Shown here piece by piece: positions 32,656-42,104 of a stretch of DNA of 64,000 nt. The notes under the pieces were generated by a model, which was not told the origin of the DNA, did not search any database, and was given only the letters and a program-made list of their open reading frames with translations. The translations under genes were made by a program, and so were the position numbers. The DNA is from Rhodopirellula sp. P2 (GTDB lineage: Bacteria > Planctomycetota > Planctomycetia > Pirellulales > Pirellulaceae). The first letter of the stretch is position 1, and every line of letters begins with the position of its first letter. Where the stretch lies: positions 6,057,001 through 6,121,000 of the forward strand of contig NZ_CP118225.1 in NCBI RefSeq assembly GCF_028768465.1, in the 5' to 3' direction.

Positions 32656-33087
32656 TCAACGTGGTTTCGCGTTCCCTTGCATGCGACGAATGTCGTCCGG
32701 CAGGGGTGCCGTCGCGTTGAGTTCCAATGAAAAATCGGCATCGATAGCGCGGCTGCTCACCAGTCGGATCTCGCCATCGGGACCCACATGATACACCGCC
32801 ATCCACAGTTTTCCTGTGTTTACCAAACTAATTACTTGCGTTCCCGATTCATCCACATGGGAAAATCCGATTATTTCGCCTGAAGCCCCCACGTCGCGCC
32901 CCGGCCGAGCCTGAATGAGTGTGGGATTCCTCTCCAACGGGCGAGCCCCATCGAGCAGGGCCTCGGGTTGGCGGATGACGGGAGATTCTTGAGCAAACGC
33001 GTCGTCAGCGGAGTCCGAGGCCAAGCCCAGCCCGATCAACACGCCGAATCCAACGCAAATCATCGAGGCAACCAGGTTCGTACGCAC
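32656..33087 (-). CDS. hypothetical exported protein
   Basis: 143 residues from the GTG (before RTNLVASMIC) that has GGAG 8 bases upstream; the frame is open 40 codons further but lacks a better start. The N-terminus has a signal peptide (ASMICVGFGVLIGLGLA, cleavage near AFAQ). The mature part has short strands (GTQVISLVNTGKLWMAVYHV, GEIRLVSSRAIDADFSLEL). No family is recognised. It is separated from the HTH gene by 130 bp. Confidence 0.65.
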   Translation of the reverse strand: MRTNLVASMICVGFGVLIGLGLASDSADDAFAQESPVIRQPEALLDGARPLERNPTLIQARPGRDVGASGEIIGFSHVDESGTQVISLVNTGKLWMAVYHVGPDGEIRLVSSRAIDADFSLELNATAPLPDDIRRMQGNAKPR

Positions 33088-33442
33088 GGCGACTTCTCCA
33101 GAACAGGACAGGTGTGGAAAGGATTTCCAAAGCATCGGGGGGCATCCACGCAGCTCAACGCCCACTCTAGAACAGCGACTCCGTTCCGGTCCAGATCGCT
33201 CGACCATCCCAGCGGATCGATCTTCCTGGCAGAGTGTCCAAGTGCCTACTCTCTGCGATTCACCATCAAGCGATTCACCGTCAGCAATTCTGCCCGGATC
33301 GCACCGTCGCGAAAACCGAATGTTAAAAAATGCGGATTCGATGAAGTCCGCCGGTTGTAACGGTCGATCCTAGCGACGTGGTGTGTGCGATCGGCTGTGC
33401 CGTTCCGCGCCATGAATCGCCATTCCGTCCGGAAGGAGTCCG
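33088..33442. other. 355-bp divergent spacer
   Basis: It separates the minus-strand exported protein from the plus-strand ExbB-like operon and should hold the operon promoter. The sequence near 33310-33330 is A-rich (GTTAAAAAATGCGG). No clear promoter or gene is identified. Confidence 0.3.
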
Positions 33443-34942
33443 ATGAAGCCTCACAATTTCAACGTCAACGACACGCTTTCTCCCGCGGATCACTGGGGAG
33501 AACCGGTGGAGCCTCCGACGGAATTGCAGGGCATTGGGCAGGCCGCCGACAGCGACGCTGCTGCGTCTCCTTCGACCACGGAGTCTGTGAATCTGGTCGA
33601 TGCGCCTTCGATGATTTCCAAAGTCGTCACCACCGTCGGTCCGATTGGATTGGGCTTGGCCCTGTCCGGGGTCTTCTACGGCGTCGTGTTCGGCGCCAAC
33701 TGGGCTCCGCTGAATCGCTACTTCCTCGGTCACCCCGTGGCGGTCGCCGCCGCCATTCTGTTCTGCGTCGCCATCGCGATTCTCGCGGTTCGCGCCGTGC
33801 AGATCGCTCGGGATCGGCATCAATTGGAATTGTTGCGTGATGAAGACCTGCTGGCACACTCGACGAGTGCCGCGTCGACCTCCCCCGCACAACGATGGTT
33901 GCAGGAAAATGACGCTGGAGCGATCGCTCGTGTCTGGCGAAAATCTTTGCGTTCACTTCCTTCCGCAACACGAAACTCGCTGCTGGTTCGTCGTCTCAAC
34001 GAAGTGCTGGGACGCCAATCCCATCGCAGCGGGACCGGCGATCTGCCGCAAGATTTGCGTGAGCTTTCCGAACGCGACGCGGATGCCGCTCACGATTCCT
34101 ACGGCCTGATCCGGATCATCGTCTGGGCCATTCCGATGCTGGGATTTTTGGGGACGGTCATCGGGATCACCCAAACCCTGGGCGGTTTGGACTTCACCGA
34201 TGGAACCGCCGCCGTCGATCGATTGAAAAGCGGTCTGTATGTTGCCTTTGACACCACCGCCTTGGGCCTGGTGTTGTCGGTGCTGGCAATCTTCTTGCAG
34301 TTCCCCGTCGAACGCTCCCAACAAACCTTGTTGGCAGACGTTGACCAACGTGTTCGCGATTTGGTTTCGGAAGCACTGCCCAGTGACGATGCGGGCGACA
34401 GCCAAACCGCGTTGGTCACCCAGTTGTGCGACGGCATTCGAGTCGCCGTGCAAGAGTCGCTGGCAACGCAAGCCAAGCTGTGGCGAGAGACAATCGAAGA
34501 GGCCCAAGCCTCCTGGCGAACGCAGCACAACGAAGGCTCGGAACAATTCCGAAAATTGATGCAGGCCTCCTTGCAACCAGCACTGACCAGTCACGCAGAT
34601 CGGATCGAAGCCACCGTGTCTCGCTTGGACACGATCGGAAACGGCGTCAGCCAGACGTTGCAGGATCAAACCAAGGCCTGGAACGACGCGATGCATACCA
34701 CCGCGGTGGAAGTGCAAACGCATCGGCGCACGTTGATGACGCACACCGAAGCCATGACCGCGCTGGCCGCCCAACAAAGCTTGCAAACGCACCACGACGC
34801 CCCCGTCGTGGAACTGGATCCCGTGATGGGCGACGCGATGCGAACCTTGGCTCGTGCCGTCGACTCATTGTCACAACGTTTGCCCGCTGCGAAAGTTCCC
34901 AGCGGTCGTGATGACTCCACCAACAACAGGCGTGCGGCATGA
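33443..34942 (+). CDS. MotA/TolQ/ExbB proton channel family protein
   Basis: 499 residues, ATG preceded by GGAAGGAG. Four membrane helices: about 55-75 (VGPIGLGLALSGVFYGVVF), 95-115 (AAILFCVAIAILAVRAV), 225-245 (IIVWAIPMLGFLGTVIGITQ) and 265-290 (YVAFDTTALGLVLSVLAIFL). The GFLGTVIGI and FDTTALGLV elements are the family signature. After the last helix come about 200 residues that are mostly helical (LTSHADRIEATVSRLDTIGN) and could form a coiled coil. It forms an operon with two ExbD-like proteins (ATGA overlaps). The complex probably uses the proton gradient to drive work at the cell envelope; the client is unknown. Confidence 0.85.
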   Translation: MKPHNFNVNDTLSPADHWGEPVEPPTELQGIGQAADSDAAASPSTTESVNLVDAPSMISKVVTTVGPIGLGLALSGVFYGVVFGANWAPLNRYFLGHPVAVAAAILFCVAIAILAVRAVQIARDRHQLELLRDEDLLAHSTSAASTSPAQRWLQENDAGAIARVWRKSLRSLPSATRNSLLVRRLNEVLGRQSHRSGTGDLPQDLRELSERDADAAHDSYGLIRIIVWAIPMLGFLGTVIGITQTLGGLDFTDGTAAVDRLKSGLYVAFDTTALGLVLSVLAIFLQFPVERSQQTLLADVDQRVRDLVSEALPSDDAGDSQTALVTQLCDGIRVAVQESLATQAKLWRETIEEAQASWRTQHNEGSEQFRKLMQASLQPALTSHADRIEATVSRLDTIGNGVSQTLQDQTKAWNDAMHTTAVEVQTHRRTLMTHTEAMTALAAQQSLQTHHDAPVVELDPVMGDAMRTLARAVDSLSQRLPAAKVPSGRDDSTNNRRAA

Positions 34943-37044
34943 GTCGGCGACGCGCCTCGCTGTCTCCCTCGTTGTTCCCGTTCCTTGCGGTGCTGGTCTG
35001 CACGCTGGGTACCTTGATCCTGTTGCTGGCCCTGGTGGCCGAAAAAGCTCAGGACACCTCGGTCCCACAAGTTGCCCAGCAGGCGGGATCGGTCGCACCG
35101 TCGCTCGATGAACCAGTCGATGAAGAAGATTCATCGGCCGGGGTCGGTGCTGACTCGCTGGCAGACGCAGACGCTCCTCCGGCCATGACGGCGGCCTCCG
35201 CCGACCAACTGCTCGAAGAAGAACAATTTCGCGTCGACCAATTGGTCGCTCACCGTGAAAAACAAACGGGCAACGTGGAACGACGTCGGGATGAGTTGAC
35301 ACAACTCCAAACGGCAACGCAAAAACTGCGAGACCGGTTGAAACAACTCAGCCAGGAAGTCGAGGCCGCCATCACTCCCGATGACGCCATCGAAGTCGAC
35401 GAACAAGCCATCGTGATGATGCGTGAAGAGATGGAAACGTTGCGTCGCGAAATCGAAGAACTGGAACAAGTCAAATCCGGCGACAAACCACGCGTCGTCA
35501 TTGTGCCTCACCGGGGTCCCAATGGCACGGCTCGCCGGCCTGTCTATGCCGAGTGCGACGAACACGGGGTCACCATTTGGCCCGAGGACACGCGGATCAC
35601 TTACACGCAATTGTTGGCGGGAGTCCAATCCGGATCGCCTCGTAGCAATCCGCTGGATGCGGCCCTTCGAGTGGTGCGTCAACACGCGATGCAAAACTAC
35701 GGTGATTCCGTTCCGCCTTACCCCTTGTTGATCGTTCGCCCCGACGGAATTGAAACGTTCGTTGCTGCCCGCGCTGCGATGAAGGATTGGGATGACCAAT
35801 ACGGTTATGAATTGGTTCCGGCCGAGGTTGATCTGGCGTTCCCACAAGCGGACCGTGTCTTGAAGCCCAAGATCGAACTGGCCGTCCACGAAGCCGCCAA
35901 TCGAAACCTCCATCAATACATCGGCGGCAGCGGCAGCGGCCGCGGTGACGATGGCAACGGCACCGGCCGTGGCAGTTTGAGTGGTGGCTCGATGCTTGGA
36001 GGTGCTTCGCAACCCGCGTCCGGTGGTGAATTTGCAAACGCGGACGCGTACAGTGCCAAACCAAGCACCGGTGAGGCTCCCTTCCGCGGCAGCGTCACTG
36101 ACAACCGCTTCAGTGGGCAACCCGCAGGAGCCACCTCACAACTCGGCGACCCCAGTGGCACGTCGAAGCAAAAGGCTCGCCAACCGCTGCCCACCTTGTC
36201 CGCGCGATCACTTGACCGGCAAGCCAGAGCGAATGGATTCCTGGCACCTCGTGACGCGGGGCCTCCTTTGCCCGCTGGCGGTTTGGCAGAGCCAATTCCT
36301 GGATCCAGTCAATCCAGCTTTGGAGCCGTCAACTCCCGGTCCGATGCCCTGAATGACTACTTGGCTCAAAAGGACAAACCGCTGCTGGACGATGCCCAAG
36401 GCAACACCAGTCTCCCACCGTCCGGCACGCCAGGTTCCATGAACGATCCATCCGTCGATGGCTCGGAAGGCGAGTCCAACGCAGACGAAACGGATTCTGA
36501 TTTCCGTGGTTCCAGCTCGCCGGTCAATGGCGAACAAATCGCTGGGATGCAACAAGCAACGGGTGGTCAATCCGCCTCCGCTTCCGTTTCGCAGTCGTCG
36601 GCTACACCTCCATCCGCGAACCAGGCTCCCGATTCGGCGAATCAACCACCGCCGAGTGTCAACATGCAGTCGCAGCAACCGCCTTCCAACACGGTCCGTC
36701 GTGAAGGTCAAGACTGGGCCTTGCCGCGATCGATGGCTGGGATCAATGGCACTCAAGTGGTTCGTCCGATCGCGATGGTCTGCTACCACGATCGATACGA
36801 ACTCGTTCAAAACAACACGGTGGTCGCCACGTTCCCGTTCGAAAACGATTCGGTTTACAACGCGACGCTGAAGTTAGCGACCGCCGTTCGCGACCGAGTG
36901 GATGGTTGGGGAGCCACGCTCCCTGGCGGCCGCTGGCAACCTCGACTGGATGTGTTGGTGGCGCCCCATGCCGATCAACGTTTCCATGAACTGCAAACGT
37001 TGATGCACGACAGTGGCGTTGAAATCACGCGGAGGGTTCGATGA
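34939..37044 (+). CDS. ExbD-like single-pass membrane protein, long periplasmic region
   Basis: 701 residues; ATG overlaps the previous stop by 4 bases. N-terminal RRRASLSPSLFPFLAVLVCTLGTLILLLAL is an ExbD-type transmembrane start (short basic tail, then one helix). A coiled coil follows (about 95-190, DELTQLQTATQKLRDRLKQL, MMREEMETLRREIEELEQ). Then a folded part about 190-320 (RVVIVPHRGPNGTARRPVYA, PYPLLIVRPDGIETF). Residues about 330-600 are low-complexity, Gly/Ser/Gln/Pro-rich. The C-terminal 100 residues look folded (GTQVVRPIAMVCYHDRYELV). It is much longer than ExbD (about 140 residues), so the stator-like subunit carries large extra modules. Confidence 0.75.
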   Translation: MSRRRASLSPSLFPFLAVLVCTLGTLILLLALVAEKAQDTSVPQVAQQAGSVAPSLDEPVDEEDSSAGVGADSLADADAPPAMTAASADQLLEEEQFRVDQLVAHREKQTGNVERRRDELTQLQTATQKLRDRLKQLSQEVEAAITPDDAIEVDEQAIVMMREEMETLRREIEELEQVKSGDKPRVVIVPHRGPNGTARRPVYAECDEHGVTIWPEDTRITYTQLLAGVQSGSPRSNPLDAALRVVRQHAMQNYGDSVPPYPLLIVRPDGIETFVAARAAMKDWDDQYGYELVPAEVDLAFPQADRVLKPKIELAVHEAANRNLHQYIGGSGSGRGDDGNGTGRGSLSGGSMLGGASQPASGGEFANADAYSAKPSTGEAPFRGSVTDNRFSGQPAGATSQLGDPSGTSKQKARQPLPTLSARSLDRQARANGFLAPRDAGPPLPAGGLAEPIPGSSQSSFGAVNSRSDALNDYLAQKDKPLLDDAQGNTSLPPSGTPGSMNDPSVDGSEGESNADETDSDFRGSSSPVNGEQIAGMQQATGGQSASASVSQSSATPPSANQAPDSANQPPPSVNMQSQQPPSNTVRREGQDWALPRSMAGINGTQVVRPIAMVCYHDRYELVQNNTVVATFPFENDSVYNATLKLATAVRDRVDGWGATLPGGRWQPRLDVLVAPHADQRFHELQTLMHDSGVEITRRVR

Positions 37045-38111
37045 GTCGACGCAGACGCACGACATTGGAACTCGGTCACGATGCCTTCTTGGACATCGTT
37101 GCCAACCTCGTTGGGATTTTGATCATCTTGGTGGTGGTGCTGGGGACCCAGACACAACGGATCACGCGTGCACTGACGTCGCCCGACGAGATCGCTCAAA
37201 AACCTGGTGAGCTGGTTTCGCCCGAGGAAACGCTTTCGCCGCAACCCAAGCTGGCAACCGACGCACAGCTTTCCCAACTGGCGCAAGTGGCCATGCGAGC
37301 CGCTTCAGCACAACGCGAATCCATGCGTCTGGAAAACATGGTCAAGCGTTATGATGCGGAATTGGAACAGGCCAAGCGTGAACGTGGTGCCTTGCTGGAC
37401 CTGTTGACGTTGGCCGAAGAAGCCTGGGTTGAAAAGCAAAAGCAACTCGACCAAACCAAAGTCAAGGCTGCCAAACTCGGTCGCGAAATGCGAGAGGTCA
37501 GCTCAAACTTGGCGGCGTTGGCCGGCACCAAGGAACGCCTCGAAAACCAAGAGTCGCCCGTGGTCGCGGTGGAACATCTCCCAACGCCCATGGCCAAAAC
37601 CGTGTTTGGCGATGAGATTCATTTGCGACTGAAGAACGATCGAGTCTCGGTCGTTCCGATCGAACCGCTGCTCAAAGCCATCAAAGAAGACTTTGGCCGC
37701 GTCATCCGTGGTTCACGAGACGGACGTTCCTCGTCCGCCGTCGGCCCGATTCGCGGGTACGTCGCGCACTATGCCATGGACAAATCCTCCGGGCGAGTCA
37801 CCCAGGGTGGCAAGACCTCGATGGGCACCCGCGTTCAACTGGCAGGCATGGTCATCGAACCACTTGAAGAACCGCACGGGCAACCGATTGATCAAGTCCT
37901 CACGTCCAGCCGATTGCTCGACGTCGAACTGGCAGGCCGCGACCCGGCGAAAACGACCATCACGGTGTGGGTTTACCCCGAGAGCTTCGCCGCGTTCCGA
38001 ACCCTGAAAGAGCACCTGTACCGACGCGGCTTCGCAACGGCGGCGCGGCCTTTGCCGTCTGACCGAGCGATCACGGGCGGTCCCACTGGTTCTCGCTCGC
38101 AGGCTCAATGA
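37041..38111 (+). CDS. second ExbD-like membrane protein with coiled coil
   Basis: 356 residues; ATG overlaps the preceding TGA. The N-terminus RRRRTTLELGHDAFLDIVAN followed by LVGILIILVVVLGTQ fits ExbD/TolR, where an Asp lies at the start of the membrane helix (here in FLDIVANLVG). A coiled coil follows (about 95-170, VKRYDAELEQAKRERGALLD, LGREMREVSSNLAALAG). The C-terminal half from about 190 is probably a periplasmic domain (VFGDEIHLRLKNDRVSVVPI, TTITVWVYPESFAAFRTLK). Operon partner of the ExbB-like and long ExbD-like genes. The conserved channel Asp suggests it, rather than the long one, takes part directly in proton transfer. Confidence 0.8.
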   Translation: MSRRRRTTLELGHDAFLDIVANLVGILIILVVVLGTQTQRITRALTSPDEIAQKPGELVSPEETLSPQPKLATDAQLSQLAQVAMRAASAQRESMRLENMVKRYDAELEQAKRERGALLDLLTLAEEAWVEKQKQLDQTKVKAAKLGREMREVSSNLAALAGTKERLENQESPVVAVEHLPTPMAKTVFGDEIHLRLKNDRVSVVPIEPLLKAIKEDFGRVIRGSRDGRSSSAVGPIRGYVAHYAMDKSSGRVTQGGKTSMGTRVQLAGMVIEPLEEPHGQPIDQVLTSSRLLDVELAGRDPAKTTITVWVYPESFAAFRTLKEHLYRRGFATAARPLPSDRAITGGPTGSRSQAQ

Positions 38112-38673
38112 AGCTGGCGCTGGGCGGCGTCCCAGTTTTGTTGCCAGCTCGAGCGACACCGTTCAAGCGGACGCCAGATTTTGAAGCGATTTTTCCTCGA
38201 ATGGCCAACGGCCTCGTTCAACATAGCCAGGGGTATCGCCCCTGGAGCAAAAGAACACGCGCCCCTATTTTGGCCAACGGCCAAATTCAATTCAATACGT
38301 GTGAGTTGATGTTGGCCGTTGGCCAACCAATTCCCCTTCATTCTCGATCCCTGGGGCGATGCCCCAGGCTACGATGACGAAGGCCTTTGGCCAAGAAAAC
38401 CGAATGCAAAAAGCGCAACTTCAAAATGCCAGAGCGAGGTCCGAGGGCAAGAAGCAGTCCAGAACCTCGGTTTCCGGCTGTTCGATCAGTTGGTTGCTGG
38501 AGTGGAGCAGCATGAATCAAACAGTTGGACGTTGACTTGGTTGCGATGAGGCTTGGCAATCATGAACTGCCCAACGGAACAGTTGAGGACAACTGTTCTA
38601 CTCTGATCCTCCTACGTGTCATGCCCAAAGGACTCGTTGCCTCGTCCACTACGCCAGGGATTCCGTGGGTTGC
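38112..38673. repeat. 562-bp repeat-rich spacer, dispersed repeat copy 2
   Basis: No gene. The portion 38306-38427 matches 7404-7523 in the same orientation. It holds palindromes such as CCAGGGGTATCGCCCCTGG (38228-38246) and GTTGGCCGTTGGCCAAC (38311-38327). Short frames on both strands here are repeat translations. Confidence 0.65.
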
Positions 38674-39588
38674 CTAGCTGACGTCTTCCATTTCGGCCAA
38701 CGTTTGCTTGACGACCTCGGCCGAATGACGAAACGCCGCCTGTTCGTCGTCGGACAAAGTCGGACGCAACACGCGCGTGATTCCTTGGCGTCCGATCACC
38801 GCGGGCAAAGAAAGGCAAACGTCTTTCACGTCCAGGTAACCATTGACCAGAACACTGACCGGCAAGGTGTGTCGCAGGTCATAAACGATGCTGTCCAGAA
38901 TGTTGATCGTCGCCATGGCGATCCCGTACGACGTGTGCCCCTTCAAACGAAACACCTCGTATCCCATCGCCTTGGTTTCTTCGAACATTCGCCGGGACGT
39001 GTCGCTGGGATAGAATCGCTCTCCACCCGTCATCGCGATGGATGACGCTGCGAATTGAGTGTCACCGTGCTCGCCCAAGATGTACGCACGGATGTCTTCG
39101 GCGTGGATCTGCAATTCGGTCGACAACAACGCTCGGTACCGAATGCTGTCCACCAACGTCCCTGTGCCGATGACGCGGGTGGAATCAAACCCCGTCAAGC
39201 GGATGGTTTCGTAGGTCAGCGCGTCGACGGGGTTGCTGACCATCACGACGATCGCGTTGGGACTCGCTTCCGCCAACGCCGGCATCCACTCCCGAAGGAT
39301 GGGCATGTTGTCCCGGCCCATTTCCAAACGTGTTTGACCGGGGTACCGAAAGGGCACCGAGGCGGTGAACACGATCACATCGGAGTCTTTGGAATCCGCG
39401 ATGTCTCCCGCCTGAATCTTCATGTTGCTGTTGGCGAGCGCCGCGGCGTGCGTCAAATCCATCGCGTCCCCTTCGGCTTTCTCACGGGAACGATTGAGCA
39501 GCAGCAATTCGCTGGCCAAAGGATTGATCGTCAATCCAAACGCAATCGCGGACCCAACCCGTCCCGTGCCAACCAATGTGATCTTCAT
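38674..39588 (-). CDS. lactate/malate dehydrogenase family protein
   Basis: 304 residues from the ATG before KITLVGTG, which has AAAGGA upstream; a start 16 codons earlier lacks a ribosome site. NAD-binding GTGRVGSAIAFGL at 7-19, then VIVFTASVPFRYPGQTRLEM (substrate loop with R), VMVSNPVDALTYET (family 'NPVD'), and the active site GEHGDTQFAAS (catalytic His). It interconverts a 2-hydroxy acid and a 2-oxo acid with NAD. The loop sequence PGQTRLEMGRDN resembles lactate rather than malate dehydrogenases, but specificity is not certain. Cytoplasmic. It stands alone between repeat spacers. Confidence 0.85.
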   Translation of the reverse strand: MKITLVGTGRVGSAIAFGLTINPLASELLLLNRSREKAEGDAMDLTHAAALANSNMKIQAGDIADSKDSDVIVFTASVPFRYPGQTRLEMGRDNMPILREWMPALAEASPNAIVVMVSNPVDALTYETIRLTGFDSTRVIGTGTLVDSIRYRALLSTELQIHAEDIRAYILGEHGDTQFAASSIAMTGGERFYPSDTSRRMFEETKAMGYEVFRLKGHTSYGIAMATINILDSIVYDLRHTLPVSVLVNGYLDVKDVCLSLPAVIGRQGITRVLRPTLSDDEQAAFRHSAEVVKQTLAEMEDVS

Positions 39589-40013
39589 GCGATCTATCCT
39601 TTGCGATGTCGAGTGCGGTTCATTCGAAGCAAGCATGCAGGAGTCGTTGGGGATCTGAGCCGTTGGCCTTGGCCACGGTTCTCAAGCACAACCGGGGCGA
39701 AGGCCCAAACCGCTCACATGGTTGTCCCCCATCATTCCCGCCAACCGACTCCACGCCGCTGAGCCTCGTATCCGAACCAAGCCGCCCGGGTTCGGCAATG
39801 CCCCGCGAGTCAGAGCCGGTTCCAACGGAGCGAATCGTTGAGTTTCCACCCGCATGCGGGAAAGAAGCCTGACCTTGGATCGGCGGGCAAAACGCTGAAA
39901 AGCTGAAACCACAAACCCAAAGAAGGCCAGCAACCCGAAGATTGCTGGCCTCAATGGAACTCACGTGAACGTGAGAGATGGTTTCAATTCGACAGACTGT
40001 CGAAGGTCGCGAT
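39589..40013. repeat. 425-bp spacer, second dispersed repeat copy 2
   Basis: Bases 39690-39742 match 7718-7770 in inverted orientation. A minus-strand frame of 185 codons (39620-40177) crosses this region but overlaps the end of the YTV gene and has no coding signature. Nothing else is seen. Confidence 0.55.
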
Positions 40014-41792
40014 TCAGCAACCACAGCCCGATGCAACTGGTGCGGCCGAACCGCATCCGCTGCATCCGCCACAACCAGCTCCGCCGTTGCCAGCAGCCGA
40101 TCCACATCCGTTCGAAACGGGAACTTCAACCGTTTGAGGAACCATGATCGTCTTGGTGACTTCGACTTCTTTTTCAACTTGGACTGGCACGCAAACGGTG
40201 TAGTCTTCGGTCTTTTCTTCTTGGACTTGGTCCATCACCGTGACGGTGTAAGGGACTTCTTCGGTGACGGTGTCACACTCGGTGACGGTGTACTCACGAG
40301 TCTTGGCTTCAGGAACCATGACAGTGACTTCACGGGTACGAGTTTCAGTCGTCATGGTCGTTTGAGGAACCATGCGAGTGCGAGTTTCGGCAACCATCGT
40401 GCACACTTCTTTCGAACGTGTACGAGTTTCGCTGGTGTAGCTGGTGCGTTGCTCTTTGCGAACACGTTGTTCGGTGCGGCACTTGGTGACTTGGTACTCT
40501 TGCGTGCGTTGTTCTTGACGGCAACGACGAACAGGAACCTGACGAGTGCGAACTTCACGTGTCATGCGAGTCACTGGAACCATACGAGTACGGGTTTCCA
40601 AGTGGCACTTGGTGACGTTGACCATGCGGGTCTTGGTTTCGTTGCGGTACTTGCAAACCGTCACGGGACGGGTGCGAGTTTCCGTGCGGCACTTGTTCAC
40701 GGTGTACGTGTAAGGCTCTTCCGAACGTTCGCTGACGTATTCGGTGTAAGGAACTTCTTCGCTGACCAAGTTAGGAACCCAAACGCGTTTGGTGATCGTT
40801 TGAGTGCATCCGCCACAGCTGCTGCCACATCCGCATGCGTCGGAGCATCCGCCGCACGATCCGCATCCACCACAGCTCGATCCACAACCGTTGCCGGCAG
40901 GAACCTCTTCGGTGACGCACTGGAAGCTACCCATGTCTTTGCAGACAGTGCGGGTCTTGGTGACAGGAACGCGTTTGCAAACGGTACGCGAAGCGGTCAA
41001 GGTTTCCGTGTAAGGAACTTGAACGCTGTAAGTTTGCTCAACGGTTTCGGTGTAAGGCACGCGAACGGTGTAGGTTTGTGCAACTTGCTCGGTCGTTGGG
41101 ACACGAACAGTGTAGGTTCGTTCGACGTTTTCCGTGACAGGAACGCAAACCGAGTAGCTCTTTTCGACCATTTCGGTGTAAGGAACGTTGACGGTGTAGG
41201 TGCGTGTTGCCGTTTCGGTGTAAGGAACCTGAACCGAGTAAGGCACTTCGACTTCGGTCGTGACAGGAACTTGAACCGTGTAGGTTTCTTCCACGGTGCT
41301 CTTCTTCGGAACCATCACGGTGTAAGTCTGTTCGACTTCCGTCGTGACGGGAACTTGAACGCTGTATTCTTCAGTCTTGGTCGAGGGGACCATGACGGTG
41401 TAGTTCTCAGTCTTGACGACTTGGCGAGGAACTTGCTTGGTCACTGTCCGAGTGCGAGTTTCAGTGCGAGGCACTGATTTCACAACGGTGTAGTTGCGTT
41501 GACGCGTTTCCTGTCGCATCTCCGTCACGGTGACCATCTGTTTTTCGGTGACCTGTTGAGGCACCATGATGGTTTGAGTCGTCATGGCAGGACCACAACC
41601 TTCGGCAACCGCTGCGTGAGCGACTGCAGCGTCAGCAGCAGGAGCACCTTCCGCAGGCGATGCTGAAACAACGGCACCACAACCACCACAGGCGGGAGCG
41701 GGAACGGGGGCGCCACAACATTGAGCGTTGGCGGTCGTGCCGTAAGCCATTGCGGTCAGTGCAATCGCGAACGAATAGAACAACTTCTTCAC
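40014..41792 (-). CDS. YTV-repeat protein (planctomycete-specific), secreted
   Basis: 592 residues; GTG start with GAGG 8 bases upstream. Signal peptide KKLFYSFAIALTAMAYGTTA then NAQC. Cys/Gly-rich clusters (CCGAPVPAPACGGCG; about 300-350; and the C-terminus CGGCSGCGSAAP). Between them are dozens of short repeats of the type TYTVxVPxTE (YTV motif; for example YTVMVPSTKTEEYSVQVPVT, YTVRVPYTETVEQTYSVQVP) and ETRTRMVPVT. This is the YTV family known from Rhodopirellula. The regular spacing suggests an extended fibrous structure, and the Cys clusters could form disulfides. It may be a cell-wall or stalk protein; function is not known. The plus-strand frame over this region is an artefact of the repeats. 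Confidence 0.9.
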   Translation of the reverse strand: MKKLFYSFAIALTAMAYGTTANAQCCGAPVPAPACGGCGAVVSASPAEGAPAADAAVAHAAVAEGCGPAMTTQTIMVPQQVTEKQMVTVTEMRQETRQRNYTVVKSVPRTETRTRTVTKQVPRQVVKTENYTVMVPSTKTEEYSVQVPVTTEVEQTYTVMVPKKSTVEETYTVQVPVTTEVEVPYSVQVPYTETATRTYTVNVPYTEMVEKSYSVCVPVTENVERTYTVRVPTTEQVAQTYTVRVPYTETVEQTYSVQVPYTETLTASRTVCKRVPVTKTRTVCKDMGSFQCVTEEVPAGNGCGSSCGGCGSCGGCSDACGCGSSCGGCTQTITKRVWVPNLVSEEVPYTEYVSERSEEPYTYTVNKCRTETRTRPVTVCKYRNETKTRMVNVTKCHLETRTRMVPVTRMTREVRTRQVPVRRCRQEQRTQEYQVTKCRTEQRVRKEQRTSYTSETRTRSKEVCTMVAETRTRMVPQTTMTTETRTREVTVMVPEAKTREYTVTECDTVTEEVPYTVTVMDQVQEEKTEDYTVCVPVQVEKEVEVTKTIMVPQTVEVPVSNGCGSAAGNGGAGCGGCSGCGSAAPVASGCGC

Positions 41793-42043
41793 AGGGATAC
41801 CTCAAGAGATTCGAAAAGAGCGATGGGCATGACAAACATGACCCCATCAGCTTGGACGGTTGGTTTCGCCGGAGCCCGAGTCGAACTCCACGTCGCAACT
41901 TATATAACTCGCACCCGGGGGGATCAAAATTGATTCCGATCAGGTAGTTCGAATCAAGTCCGGAAAGCTCGCCGGTCGCGTCGTCCGCACCGGTTGTGAC
42001 GATTCTCCTCAGTCCGGCGGTGATCATCTTGGTGTACAGCACG

Positions 42044-42076
42044 AAAAAACCCCGCCGGATTCAACCGACGGGGCTT
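42044..42076 (-). terminator. intrinsic terminator of the giant dockerin gene
   Basis: On the minus strand CCCCGTCGG pairs with CCGGCGGGG (one G-U), loop TTGAAT, then TTTTTT. It lies about 30 bases after the stop of the 42105-46673 gene. Confidence 0.85.
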
Positions 42077-42104
42077 TCGTTGTTCTCAAGGATTCGAATC
42101 CAAC

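Noticed and set aside
39620-40177. 185-codon minus-strand frame before the dehydrogenase
   Set aside because: It crosses a dispersed repeat and overlaps the end of the YTV gene; composition is not coding-like.
39978-41477. 499-codon plus-strand frame opposite the YTV gene
   Set aside because: It is an artefact of the repeated YTV codons; the minus-strand frame has a signal peptide and family repeats.
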